Shown: piece by piece, positions 1 through 10,690 of the stretch
Position numbering within the stretch: position 1 is the stretch's first letter
Layout of the letters: the number at the start of each line of letters is the position of its first letter
Assembly (NCBI GenBank): GCA_963575745.1
Contig: CAUYUJ010007191.1
Coordinates: 432,017 to 496,016, forward strand
DNA: 64,000 nucleotides
Direction: 5' to 3'
From: Prorocentrum cordatum
Taxonomy: Eukaryota > Sar > Dinophyceae > Prorocentrales > Prorocentraceae
Notes under the pieces: generated by a model
Databases searched by the model: none
The model's input: the letters and a program-made list of their open reading frames with translations, nothing else
Told to the model about the DNA's origin: nothing
Position numbers and translations under genes: made by a program

Positions 1-129
1 CGGCCCAGCGGACTTTGATGAGTGTCTGGACGTTGGATTCCAGTACCGTGCACTCATAATGCTCTCTACCGCACTTTCCCTCAACCGTGTCTCCGATTGC
101 GATCGGCTTTTGGGTCGTCAAAATCGTAA

Positions 130-1335
130 GTGGGCTTTGGTGCTCGTCTCATGGACCTTGTAGTACAGCGGCTGGCCCTGGTAGCTCAGCTGGTGGTCCA
201 AGTTGCCCTGGATGTGGCTCCTGTAGCTGAGTGCTTGGGGGGTAGATCTGCTGCTGGCTCTCGTAGTATACCAGGCGGGCTTGGTAGCAGGTCTGGTGGG
301 TCTCGCGGATCTGCTTGGGGCCCTCGTAGCGCAGCTTGCTGCTCAGCTTGCTGTACGTTAGATCGAACTCGTTGTCATGGTAGCTCTGCAGGAGGCTATC
401 CTAGCTCTGGCTGCGGTCCGCCTAGGTCGAACTGGGGCCCTCGTAGCTGTGCAGCTGGAATGTGTAGCTGTGGTGGGGGTTCTCAAGGTTCTTGAAGTTC
501 AGCTCTTCGAGCCTCTGCTGATGGCTCTCGCAGTTCAGCTGGTGGCCCTCGTGGTACGGCTGGTGGACCTCGTAGTCCTACGTGTGGCGTTCGGACTTGG
601 GATAGTGGTCCTCGTAATTCGGGAAGTGGCTCTCGTAGCTGTGCCTGTGGCCCCCGTGGTTCAAGTTGCATTACTCCAAGGACTGCGAGTATTCCTGCTA
701 GCGCTGGTGGTGGGTGTAGTATGTCCGACTGTCGCTCAAGCCAATGTAGCTGAGCCGGTGGCCCTGGTAGCTGCTCTGGTGGCCCTCGAAACTCTGCTGG
801 GGACCCTCGTAGCTCAGCGGATTGCGCTAGTAGCTCCGCCGCTAGTTCTCTTAACTCTGCTAGTGGCCCTCGTAGCTGAGTTCGTGCTCTCGCAGCTGGG
901 TTGAAAGCTGCCGTCGTAATTCAGCAGCGTGGCTCTCGAAGCTCTGCTGGTGGCCCGCGTACCCCTGCGGCTGGTTATGGTAGCTCTGTTGGTGCCTCTC
1001 GTAACTCTGCTGGTTGTTCTAGATTTCTAGGTGTTCCCATGATAGTCGGCCTACGTCTGCGTGTTGACCTCCACGGACCAGAGCTGGTAACTTCGGTCGC
1101 TGGGCTGGTGGTCTTCGTAGCCTTGCATGTAGCTCCCGCATCTGAGCTGGTGACCCTCGAGGGTCAGCTGGTGGGCTTTCGTAGCTCAACTCGCGGCCCT
1201 CGTAGCTCAGCTTGTGGCTCTCGTGGCTCTGCAGGTGAGTCTTGAAGCCTCTCTGGTGGCTCTCGAAGCTGTGCCTGTAGCTCTCGTGGCTCAGCTCGTG
1301 GTCCCCGAGGGTCTCTGGTGGCCCTCCCTTCGGGC
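130..1335. repeat. 21-bp minisatellite array
   Basis: Diverged tandem repeat with a core like GGCCCTCGTAGCTCAGCTGG, period 21 bp where I counted it (for example about 540-620 and 770-840). Because 21 is a multiple of three, both strands stay open over long stretches and give heptapeptide-periodic translations such as RGPPAELRE on the minus strand. I do not treat these as genes. Several units contain TAGCTCAGCTGGTGG, which resembles a tRNA D-arm/box A, but no unit has the rest of a tRNA. Confidence 0.85.
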
Positions 1336-1390
1336 TGCTCGGTCGTATCGTTGCTGGCGTCGGTCTTGGTGGCGTACTTGGTGACGTAAC

Positions 1391-1512
1391 GGTGAAGGCA
1401 CTTGTCCTCGGGCTGCCTGTTACGGAGCTCCTTATTGTACTTGGGTTGCCTGTCCCGCAGCTCGCACTCGTACTTGGGCTGCCTGTTGCGCAGCTCGTGC
1501 TTGGACGCTCAC
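1391..1512. repeat. 33-bp tandem repeat, about 3.5 copies
   Basis: Units of the form TACTTGGGCTGCCTGTTGCG followed by CAGCTCGCACTCG recur every 33 bp. It directly follows the 21-bp minisatellite and shares its GCAGCTCG core, so it may be a derived higher-order unit. Confidence 0.75.
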
Positions 1513-1603
1513 GCGAGGGCGATCGCATCAATGATAATACGGTTCTCGGGTCGAGGCTATGGCCTATGCCGGACGTTGTGCCCCACTCGTTTTTGGGTCG
1601 CAC

Positions 1604-1754
1604 CTGTGCGCGCCCGTGCTCCTCAATGCGTGTAGACGTTGCGTCTCCCCAAACGTGGTTCGGCATCGTGGCTTCGTAGTTCAACCGCTGGTGGCCGATG
1701 TTGTGGTCGCGGTTACGTTCCCTCTCGCGGATGCTGACCCACCAGTGGATGATG
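1604..1754 (-). CDS. Predicted internal exon (unknown protein)
   Basis: Minus-strand open segment that begins right after a TGCAG acceptor at 1755-1759 and ends before a CACAG|GTGCGA donor. In the frame set by the upstream exon it reads IIHWWVSIRERERN, then NYEATMPNHVWGD and ending EEHGRAQ, with good codon composition. The same frame stays open beyond the donor to 1019, so the 3' limit could be later. The intron before it (1755-1938) is almost exactly TIR element B1. No family recognised; exon status is an inference from splice signals and phase. Confidence 0.45.
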
Positions 1755-1759
1755 CTGCA

Positions 1760-1935
1760 CAGTCGGGGCATTGACCTAAGGAACCCTAAAAAAGGAACGA
1801 GGCCCCTATTTTCCATAAGTTCGACTTCGATTTCGTATCGAAAACCTAAGGAAAACCTAAGGCAAGCTGCGAAACGATTAAGGAACACGGAGCCCCTCCC
1901 CAACGAAAAGGTTTCCTTCTTCAGGGCCCCGACTG
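1760..1935. mobile_element. Family B TIR element (MITE/introner-like), copy 1
   Basis: A 176-bp non-coding element that starts CAGTCGGGGC and ends GGCCCCGACTG, so its ends are inverted repeats that continue imperfectly through an AAGGAACCCT-type segment. Copies at 2037-2212 and 58851-59028 align along the whole length. TA follows the right end. A 40/41-bp direct duplication flanks it (1714-1753 and 1936-1976), starting with TACGTTCC and containing GCGGATGCTGACCCACCAG. On the minus strand the element is nearly the same as a predicted GTACAG...TGCAG intron. TA-flanked CAGTC ends recall Tc1/mariner-type MITEs; no transposase is present. Confidence 0.85.
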
Positions 1936-1938
1936 TAC

Positions 1939-2027
1939 GTTCCTTCTCGCGGATGCTGACCCACCAGGTGGATGATATTGGAGTCAGAACTGAGCACCCA
2001 CAGGCGGATGAAGCTGTGCACCCGGAG
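1939..2027 (-). CDS. Predicted internal exon between two family B elements
   Basis: Minus-strand open segment preceded by an ACAACAAG acceptor next to element B2 and followed by the donor AC|GTACAG formed where element B1 begins. It reads LRVHSFIRLWVLSSDSNIIH and continues LVGQHPREG, ending in phase 2. That phase fits the next exon at 1754, which begins with one base completing a codon. Part of this exon is the 41-bp duplication shared with the next exon, so the spliced product would carry the duplicated segment twice in different frames. Short (89 bp) and hypothetical. Confidence 0.35.
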
Positions 2028-2036
2028 CTTGTTGTA

Positions 2037-2212
2037 CAGTCGGGGCGTTGACCTAAAGAACCCTAAATAAGGAACGGGGCCCCTATGTTCCATAAGTTCG
2101 ACTTCGATTTCCGATGGAAAACCTTAGGAAAACAGAAGGCAAACTGTCGAACAATCAAGGACCACCGAGCCCCTCCCCAACGAAAAGGGTTCCTTCTCCA
2201 GGGCCCCGGCTG
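2037..2212. mobile_element. Family B TIR element, copy 2
   Basis: A 176-bp element with TA on both sides (2035-2036 and 2213-2214), beginning CAGTCGGGGCGTTGACC and ending GGGCCCCGGCTG. It is head-to-tail with copy 1, only 101 bp away, and the interior matches copy 1 over its length (AACCCTAAATAAGGAAC, CATAAGTTCGACTTCGAT, GAGCCCCTCCCCAACGAAAA). Confidence 0.85.
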
Positions 2213-2319
2213 TAGACGTGGTGCGCGCGCAGCCGATCGCGACATGCGAGCTAAGAGCACGGCTCCCCCTCGGGATGCGGCGCGGCGGCGCGGGGGCCCG
2301 GGGCCAGGCGGCATTCCTG

Positions 2320-2516
2320 CCCCTCCTCCTCTTCCTCCTCCTCCCCCTCCTCCTTCTCCTCTTCCTCCTCCTCCTCCTTTGAACGCCTGTCCTCGTCCTC
2401 CCCCTCTTCCTCCTCCTCCTCCTCCACCTCCTCCTCCTCCTCCTCCTCCTCCTCCTCCTTGGAACGCCTGTCCTCGTCCTCCCCCTCTTCCTCGTCCTCC
2501 TCCTCCTCCTCCATAC
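2320..2516. repeat. (TCC)n polypyrimidine array
   Basis: Interrupted CCT/TCC triplets containing a duplicated internal block (GAACGCCTGTCCTCGTCCTC at about 2380 and 2462). The proline- or leucine-rich plus ORFs and Glu/Arg-rich minus ORFs here are consequences of the triplet repeat, not genes. Confidence 0.95.
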
Positions 2517-2604
2517 CTGTCCCCTACTAGCAATCTCCTTCCCGTCACGCCCCGAGACGTGTCGGCAGGGCGGGCCGAGGGCGTCGCCGGAGATTTCCGC
2601 ACCA

Positions 2605-2950
2605 CCTACGGACGGAGGGCGGGTGGTGCTCAACATGTGGCTCTCGCTTTAGCGCGGCACAAAGTCGTCTTCACGTCTACAGCAAGTTCGCGCATGGAGG
2701 GCGGGCCGCCTTCACAATGAGTCTCGCGCCGTAGCGCCGCGCACATTCGTCTACGCTGCAAGCGCTTCACGGATGGAGGGCGGGTGGCTTTCAAACTGTG
2801 GCTCCCGCTTCAGCGCCTCAGGGATTCGTGTCAAAAGAAGTTTGCTAGAAATTCACGGATGGAGGGCGGTACCGTTTCCAAAATGTGGCTCTCGCCTCAT
2901 CGCCGCGCACATTCATATCAAGGCTTCACAACAGTTTCAGGGTTCTAAGG
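2605..2950 (+). repeat. ~85-bp satellite, 4 units
   Basis: Units of about 80-86 bp marked by ACGGATGGAGGGCGG, TTTCAAAATGTGGCTCTCGC and GCCGCGCACATTCGT. The same family recurs at 3940-4740, 17275-17400 and in inverse orientation at 32745-33090, with single degraded units near 19330 and 20900. Confidence 0.85.
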
Positions 2951-3285
2951 TTGACATCCCACAATCTGCGTTGCGGCACGATGTAGGACTGTCACGGGGC
3001 ATCAGTCACGTAGATTCGCGGTGTTGAAGTCCCAAGAACGATGTTCTGGTACAGTTCAGGATCGTCGCGACGCAATCATATGATTGATTCGCGGCGCTGA
3101 AGTCCCAAGAATGGTGTCTTGGCACGGCGCAGGACTTTTCAAAAGTTGTCTCCCATCAGAGGGGCACTGTCCTCAGTGCAAATAAATCCCTTGTGGGGGG
3201 CTATGAAGAGGGAGCTGGGAGGGAGGGTTTATTTCAACATCGTTGATGGCTCTTGGGTTTGCACTGGTGCTTCTCCTCCTCCTGC
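2950..3285 (+). repeat. ~330-bp repeat module preceding a TCC array, copy 1
   Basis: Contains two tandem ~75-bp units (TTCGCGGTGTTGAAGTCCC, TTCAGGATCGTCGCGACGC) and then a unique tail with CAACATCGTTGATGGCTC and GGTTTGCACTGGTGCT, after which the TCC array begins at once. The whole order is repeated at 17400-17715, also ending in a TCC array. Confidence 0.75.
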
Positions 3286-3412
3286 TCCTCCCTCCTGCTC
3301 GACCAGTCTCCTCTTCCTCCTCCTCCTCCTCCTCCTCCTCCTCCTCCTCCTCCTCCTCCTCCTACTCTTCCTCCTCCTCCTCCTCCTCCTCCTCCTCCTC
3401 CTACTCCTCCTC
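3283..3412. repeat. (TCC)n array
   Basis: Nearly pure TCC triplets directly after the repeat module's TGGTGCTTCTCC end. Long plus Leu/Ser/Pro ORFs in this stretch are repeat translations. Confidence 0.95.
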
Positions 3413-3599
3413 AACCAATGTCCTGCATGCCGACTGGACGCACGCCGCCGCGCGACAGCCGCGAGCCTGGCTGCATCAGCGAGGCCAGCACCGGGTTCAC
3501 CCTCGCCAGCAGCGGCTTCAGCCCATGGGAGGGCGTCGGCGCAGAAGCCGAGCCTCTGCGGGGACGCCCCCCCTGAGGGCCAGGTTCGTCCCCCTTGTC

Positions 3600-3805
3600 C
3601 TTCTCCCCGTCCTCCTCCCCCTCCTCCTCTTACTCCTCCTCTTCCTGCTCGACAGAGATCCTCCTCCCCTTCCGCCCCTTCCTCCTCTTCCTCTTCCTCC
3701 TGCTCCTCCTCTCCTCCTCATCCTTCTTCCTCCTCCTCTCCCCCTCCTCCTCCTCCTCCTCCTCCTCCTCCTCCTCCTCCTCCTCTTCCTCCCCCTCCTC
3801 CGCCT
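3600..3805. repeat. (TCC)n array
   Basis: Second interrupted TCC array; the 190-bp spacer from the first (3413-3600) holds GC-rich sequence with no supported gene. Confidence 0.9.
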
Positions 3806-3939
3806 CATCATCATAATTATGATCCATCCCTTTTTCCTGGTGAGTTCATCCTCCGTGTCACAGTCCCGAACGTGTCGGTAGCTGGACCAGGCGGCTCGCC
3901 TCAGACTTCCTCACCATGTATTATTGCAACAGCCTCACG

Positions 3940-4740
3940 GGTGGATGGTAGGCGCTTTCCAAAAGGAAACTGTCGCCTCAACGCCGCGCGCTCTCGTCGC
4001 GGATTACGGTAGAACAAGCTTCAAGGACGGAGTGGTGGGCGTTTTCAGAATGTGATTCACGCCTCAGCGCCGCAAACATTCGTATTATTAAACGTTTGCA
4101 ACTCCTCCAGAGATGGTAGGAGGCAGTTTTCGTCATGTGGATCCCGCCTTTGCGACGCACGCATTCGCCTGAACAGTTACACTAGCTTCAAGGATGTAGG
4201 GCAGAACATGTTCAATGTAAGGTGGTCGCCTCTACGCTGCGCAAAAATCGTCTCAACAGTTCGCAGTAGCTTCCCGGATGAAGAGGGTCCTTTTCAGAAT
4301 GCGGCTCTCGCCTTAGCGCAGCGCACATTCGCATTAACAATTTGCACCTGCTTCCAAGACGGAGGGCGGTTCGTTTGCAAAATGTGGCTCTTGCCTCGGC
4401 GCAGCGCACATTCGTCCTAAAAGTTTGCAGGAGCTTCACGGATGGATGGGCTCGTTTTGCATATGTGGATCTCGCCATAGCGCCTCGCACCTTCTCCGTG
4501 CAAGTTTGCAACACCTTCAAAGATAGAGGGGGGCCTTTTTCAAAGCCCATTACCGCATCAGCGCCGCACACATTCGCCTCGAAAAATCTCAACATGTTCA
4601 CTGACGGCAGGGCGGATCGTTCTGAAACCGGAGCTCTCGCTGGAGCGCCGCGCACTGTGTACCAATGTGTTGCAGAAACTTTGCGGATGGAGGGCGGTTC
4701 CTTTTCAGAATGGGGGTCCCGCTGTTGCGTCGCAAGCAGA
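3940..4740 (+). repeat. ~85-bp satellite array, about 9-10 units
   Basis: Each unit carries AAGGACGGAGGGCGG-like, TTTTCAGAATGTGGCTCTCG-like and GCGCCGCGCACATTCG-like blocks, spaced about 80-90 bp. Units differ by roughly 20-30% by eye, so the array is old. Array ends in a 7-bp repeat. Confidence 0.85.
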
Positions 4741-4793
4741 GGAGGAGGGAGGAGGGAGGAGGGAGGAGGGAGGAGGGAGGAGGGAGGAGGAGG
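4738..4793. repeat. 7-bp GGAGGGA microsatellite
   Basis: Tandem GGAGGAGGGAGGAGG pattern of period 7 that terminates the ~85-bp satellite array. Confidence 0.9.
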
Positions 4794-5399
4794 ACCTCGC
4801 AACAACTTTCAGAATTGCTCACTGATCATTTTCAGCACGGGGCTCACGCCTTGGAGCCCGTGCGCGCTCGTTTTTGCACTGCAATGTGTAGCAGGATGGT
4901 GGACTGTTCTGTTTCGACATGGTCTCTCGCGCGAGACATCGGTACACGTCGGTCGGAAGAAGTAGGTAGAAGCATGAAGTAGGAAGGCGGATATAGTGGA
5001 TTGGGTACAGGCCCTCCTAGAGAGTAACAAAACACAGCGAGAGCATGCCGATTCTTGAAGTAGGAAGGCGCTTGAAGTAGATTGGGATCTGGGAATCCAA
5101 ACATACCTACTTTCAACGACAGGCAGGTAATGGTAAGACCCGACATGTCAACACGTGTAGCGCTGCACGGATCCACGGCGGCAGCGCCTCAAAAAACTGG
5201 CATGTCCCTTGAGATGTCCCCTCTCGTGGCCACGGATCTTCGTTGTGCAAGCGTTGCACGGATGGGGGGGGCGGTAATTCCTCGAGGGGAGGATCCTGCT
5301 GGACATCTCGTTGAAGCTCGTGTTCCTGATGTTTCGCCAGAAGCATGCACGCCACCTCCGTTTCAAAGCAGGGCCCTCGCCGCAATGGCAAGCACAAGT

Positions 5400-5945
5400 G
5401 TGCTTATCTTTCACGGTGGGGCGTTTCTTGCAGCGAGAAGGACAAATTGCAGGGGCGTGTGAGAAGGGGACTTGGGACGAGAGGGTGGATTACACCATTG
5501 CTGATGCATATTTGGCTTACCCTGATCTTCCTCCTCCTACTCCTCCTCCTCCTCCTCCTCAACCCCTCCCCCTCCTGCTCCTCCTCCTTCTCCTCCTCCT
5601 CCTCCTCCTCCTCCTCCCGTTCCTCCTCCTCCCGTTCCTCCTCATCCCGTTCCTCCTCCTGCTCCTCCTCCCCCTCCCTTTCCTTCTCCTCCCCTTTCCC
5701 CTCAGCCCTCGGATCTAGGCGCCATGAAAAGTTGGAAATTGAGGTAATCTTCCACGCCGTCGCCTTCATTTCAGACACCGGATCTCGGGTGGAGGGGGCT
5801 AGGAAGAGGAGGACGAGGGTGGAGGAGAAGGGGGCAGAAAACGTGGAGGAAGAGGGTGGAGGAGGTAGGACAGGGACGGCCAGGGTAGAGCATCCTGGAG
5901 GCATCAACGATGTTGCAATGCACCCTCCGGTCCCAGGTCCCCTCC
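5400..5945. repeat. Inverted pair of a TCC-terminated repeat
   Basis: On the plus strand 5455-5530 (GGGGCGTGTGAGAAGGGGAC, GAGGGTGGATTACACCATTG, then TCC array) matches the minus strand of about 5878-5990 (GGGACCGGAGGGTGCATTGC, AACATCGTTGATGCC, then TCC-like sequence). The two halves face each other with a TCC array at 5527-5695 between them. The CATCGTTGATG segment is shared with the modules at 3230 and 17670. Confidence 0.6.
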
Positions 5946-6744
5946 CCACCAGTCCCTACAAGCCTGACATTCCGAATCAAGACGCGCCCCCTGAAAGACC
6001 AGCACCCCATATGGGCCTGCCACTCGTGCGGGAGGCCCTGTCTGAAAAAGAACTGCCGTGCCTCCCTCTGGCGAGCGGTGATGAACGCGCGGAGGTGCAG
6101 CTCAGCGAGGTGTCTGGCGACGTCTCCGTTTCGACAACGGCCGCCCCATCTGTGCTCTCTCCGGCACAAGCGTTCACTCCTCACCGCTGGGCGCAGAGGA
6201 AATCTCCACCGAGAGTCCCATGCTGCAGGCGATCGGGAGCCGGCCTCAGTGCAGTAGGAGCTCGACCACAAGAAGCCTCCCACAAAAAGCCCAACCCTGA
6301 GACCCCAGGACGTCCATTGGTTTCTGGTGTGGGAACCGCACGCGCTCCATCGCAAAACTATCGAAACCCAAGAAACCCAGGGCACCCTGGAGGCAAGCAG
6401 GGTGTTTATTGGCATAGGTTTCCACTGGCACTGTGTGCAGCTGCAGCATGTGCAAAACTCGGGCATCAAAAAAAATCAACGGACGCCCAACGTTTAATAG
6501 CCACCATCCTCCACCCGCGCAGCTGGTGGATCTGCTCACGCTTCGGACCTTTTGCGGTCAAGAGGTCTCGATCGAAAGCCCCACCTTGAAACGAACGCGT
6601 GGCGCTGATGCGAAAACTCGATGTTGAAAGCGACGCGCCCTCCATGCTTGAACCAACTTGTAAGTTTGAACAAGACTGCGCGCGACGCTGAGGCGAGGGC
6701 TCCGCCTGGAAGAGGAGCCATCCTACACTTTTGAACTGTTTACA
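5946..6744. other. Unique-looking stretch, no supported gene
   Basis: Holds a few long chance ORFs on both strands (for example 5771-6469 minus and 5345-6589 plus), but neither shows recognisable motifs or convincing splice signals. It has no clear repeat structure apart from a degraded ~85-bp satellite unit near 6545-6620. Confidence 0.4.
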
Positions 6745-9700
6745 TCTGTCGAAGGCGGATGCGCGCGGTGAAACGGATTTCGGGTGGCCCGCCCAACTTG
6801 TCTAGCGTGGGCAATACAAAACTCTCCACGCCCGCGCGTGTCCGCTTGGAGAGATGTGCATACAAAACCTCTCCACGTGCGTACGCGCGCGCACGTGAAA
6901 AAAGGTTGTGCATTGCCCACGCTGGATCTGTCGGGCGGGTGACCCGACATCCGCTCGGCGAAAGGTCTCACTTTCGCTTCCAAGCCAGCATGGTGACCAG
7001 TTGTCGCGGACCATACAAAAATTCTTCACTTGGGCACGCGTGCGCGCGTGCAGAGAGTTCTGTGATGCTTATACAAGACAAGTTGGGCGGGACACCCCAA
7101 ATCCGCTCGGCGGCAGGTACAGGCTCAGTACGGCTTCCAAGCAAACGAAGTGACTCCCGACTGTGGACTATCCTAAACTCTCTACGCGGGTACGCGCGCT
7201 CTGACAAATCTGTAGTGTCCATCCACACTAGCCAAATCAAGTGGATCAACCGAAATCCACCCAGCGACCGTTAAGGGTTCATCCTGGCTCCCGTGCCGAC
7301 AACGCGACTTTCTTATGTGGCCAATCCAAAACTCTCCCTGCGGGTGCGCGCGCGTGGAACATTGTGCATGACCCACGCTGGGTCTGTCGGGCGGGTTACA
7401 CGAAACCCCCTCGGCGGAAGGGCGAACGTTCGGTTCCAAGCCAACAGGTTTCCTATCTATCGTGGGCCATAAAAAAAGCCTCACCACGCGGGTACGCGCG
7501 CGCGAAAGATTGTGCATTGCCCGTGCTGGATCAGTCGGACGGGTTACACGAAATCCGCTCGGCGGCCGATAAGGGCTCAATGTTGCGCCCAAGCCAACGT
7601 GGTGACTACCTATCATGGACCATGCAAAAACTCTTCGCGCGGGCACGCAGGCGCGCGTGGAGGCTTAAGCACTGCCCGCGCTGGATCTGTCGGGCGGTTT
7701 ACCCGAAATCCACTCGGCGGCAGGTGCGGTTCACTTTCGTTTCCATGCCAACACCGTGGTTTTCTATCAGGGACCAGAAACACTTCGCGCGGGTACGCGC
7801 GCGCGTAGAAAAATATGCGTCGTTTCTTCTAGACAAGTCGGGCGGACCACCAAACAACTAGACAAGTCTACCGCAAGGGTTCGTTTTTGTTTCCAACTCA
7901 ACACAGTGGCCTTCTGTTGTGGGCAGTAGCGAACTCTCCGCGCGGGCACGCGCGGGCGCGTGGAAGTGTTGCGTTGTCCGCACTAGACAAGTCGGGCGGG
8001 TCATCTGAAATTCACTCGGCCACTCACGCGGTGATCTCTGCGTTTCTCGAGCTAGACGAGCCGGGCGGGTCACCCAAAATCCGCTCGGTAACCGGCAAGG
8101 GATCCCCGTCGTTCCCATCCCAACAAGGCGACTTGACTACTGTCCGCATTGCAGAACTCTCCACCTGGGTACGCGCGCGACTGGGTGGGGGCTCTATACT
8201 GTCCCCAATATCCAAGTCGGGCAGGTCATCCGAGATCCGCTCGGCCACCGCTCAGGGGTCGCAGGAGTCTCCAGGCCAACAGGGCGACTTTTATATTGTG
8301 GACGATGCAGAGCCCTCCGCGCGGGCGCGCGTGGGCAAGCGGAAAGGCCCGCAATGTCCACGCTCGACAGGTCGGGTGGGTCACCCGAAAGCAGCGCGGT
8401 CACCGCCAAAGTATCGCTTTCGCGCCCAGGCAGTCAGGGCGATTGCGGGCGCGCGCGGGGGGGAATTCTGCATTGCCCACGCTGGCCGCTGGACCAGTCG
8501 CACGGGTCACCCGACGTGCGCTCGACCACTTCGGTTCCAACTCTACTGGGGCGACAGACCTTTTGTGGCCAACGCAGACCTCCCCGCGCGGCTGCGAGCG
8601 CGCGGGGATTCTGTTTTCACCACGCCAGACATGTCGGGCGGGCCACTCGAAGCCAACCCGTTCATCATGACGGGTTAATCGCCGCGACAACAGGTTGACG
8701 CTTCTTATGCGAACAGCGCAGGACTCTCCATACGCATGGCATGCACTGGACCAATCGGGCAGTTCGCCCGACATCCGCTCGGCAACCGTGATGGATGTGC
8801 ATCAGTATCTTGGCTTGCAAGATTGTTGCTCGGTTGTGAACGACGCGCAACTCTCCGCGCGGGTAGGCGCGAGCGCAGGATTCGGCATTGTGCGCGCTTG
8901 ACAAGGCGGGTGGACGGGTCGGCAAGGCGACTCTGCCATGGCTGACAATGCAGAACGCTCCACGCGGGCGCGCGCGCCGGAAATCCTGCGTCCTCCGCAA
9001 TGGACATGTCGGGCGGGTCATCCAAAAGTTGCTCGGACACCGTTGAGCGCTCCTTTTAGTTCCCAGGCTGGCAGGGCGACTTGTCTGTTTCCTACTGTGG
9101 GCAACGCAGGATACAAAGCTCTCCGCGCTGGACATCTCCGCGCTGGACAGCGCGGGCGGGCCGCCGCTTCAGGCGCAAATCAATTCCCAGGCCAGCGGGG
9201 CTTGCATAACTACAAAAGGAGCAGAATTCTCCGCGCGGGCGCGCGCGCGAGCCTGGGGGGCTCTGTCCTGCCTGCGCTTGACAGACCGGGCGGGTCGCAA
9301 AGCACCCGCTCGGTCGCCGCGATAGGTTCGTTTCAGTTCTCAAACCAACGCGTCGACCTGTCAACGCAAGGCGATGGAGAACGCCGAGCGGGCACGAGCG
9401 CGCGCGCGCGGATTCCGCGCGGGTGGGTGGGTGGGTCACCCGACGTGGGTCGCCCGACGTCCGGTCGGTCCAACTGATTGGTTCGCTGCGTGGCCCGAGC
9501 TAACAGGGCGACCATTCAAATAAATTATATACAGAACCCCGACACGGGCGCGCGCGCGCGGGGAGTCCTACATCGCTCGCGCTAGACGCGCCAGACGAGC
9601 CGCCCGACAACCGCCCGCTCACTTTGTCAAGTTCGCTTCATTTTCTGCGCCGACGGACCGACGCCGTTCGCGTTTCCATTGCAGAGCATTGCACGCGGGC

Positions 9701-10690
9701 GCGCACGCGCGTGGAGAGTGATGGGTTTTCCACGCTGGACAGGTCGGGAGGGTCACCCGACATCCTCTCGGACACCACTGAGGGCTCGCGCAAGTTTGCT
9801 GGCCAGCACGGCGTTGTCTCCACCGTGGACGATGCGCTCTTCGCGCGGGCAAGCGCGCGGGCGCGAAGGCTCCTGCGTTGCCCGCGCTAAACAGAAATCT
9901 CCCTCCAGCTCCCAAGCCGACCGGACTTCTTTTTAGCGGAGAACATCGCAGCACTCCCTGTGCGGGAAGGCGCTCGCGCTCGTGGAACGTTCGGCATGGC
10001 CCACGCCGGGCAATTCGGGCTGGTCACCAGAAATCTGCTCGGCCACGCCTGAGAATTCACCCTAGCTTCCAAGCCATCAGAATGACTTCCTAGCGGGGAC
10101 AACATAAACGCTTCCGCGCGGGAATGCGCGCAAATTCGCCGGAAAAACTGCATACCGCGAACTAGACATGTCGGGCGATTCACCTGAGATCCGCTTGGTC
10201 ACCGTAAAAAGCACGCGACAGCCTCCAGGCGAACAGAACAATTTGATGTGGACACTGCAGAACTCTCTGCGCCGACACGCGCGCACGCGTTGAAAGTTCT
10301 GTTCTGTCCACACTGGACACATTAGGCAGATCACCCGACATCCGCTGGGTCACCGCTAACGGTTCGCTTCGGCTCCCCGGCCAACATGGCAATCCAGAAC
10401 AACTCTCCACGCAAGCACGCGCGCGAAGGGAGCTTTAGATTGTCCATATTCGACAAGTCGAGGGGTCACCCGAAATCCGTTTGGCCACCGTCACGGATCA
10501 TTATAATCTCGCAGCCGGCAGGGCGACTTGTCTAAACTCTACAAGCGGGCCAGCGCGCGCGCTCTCAGAACTCGATATTGCCCATACTAGACAAGTCGAG
10601 CGGGTCGTTCGACATCCGCTCGGTCACCGCCGCAGGCGCGGCCTAGCTTGCAGGCCACCAGGGCGACTCTTCAGTTGTGGACAACACAAA
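6745..10690 (+). repeat. ~150-bp diverged satellite, about 26 units
   Basis: A conserved block like GACAAGTCGGGCGGGTCACC followed by CGAAATCCGCTCGGCCACCG recurs near 6928, 7077, 7230, 7384, 7531, 7687, 7834, 7986, 8056, 8213, 8366, 8493, 8628, 8750, 8904, 9002, 9157, 9281, 9430, 9585, 9738, 9893, 10005, 10165, 10315, 10451 and 10590. Most spacings are 147-157 bp, with some truncated units. Each unit also has an alternating CG-rich core such as CGCGCGGGTACGCGCGCG. Units are too diverged for recent amplification. No coding frame persists. Confidence 0.9.

Noticed and set aside
180-230. tRNA gene
   Set aside because: Only a D-arm-like word is present; no acceptor stem, anticodon arm or T-arm folds.
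5345-6589. 414-codon plus ORF
   Set aside because: Runs through a TCC array and unrelated low-complexity DNA; no motif or conserved start context.
6745-10690. CRISPR-like spacing of repeats
   Set aside because: Units are ~150 bp and diverged throughout, with no short identical repeats separated by unique spacers and no cas genes.
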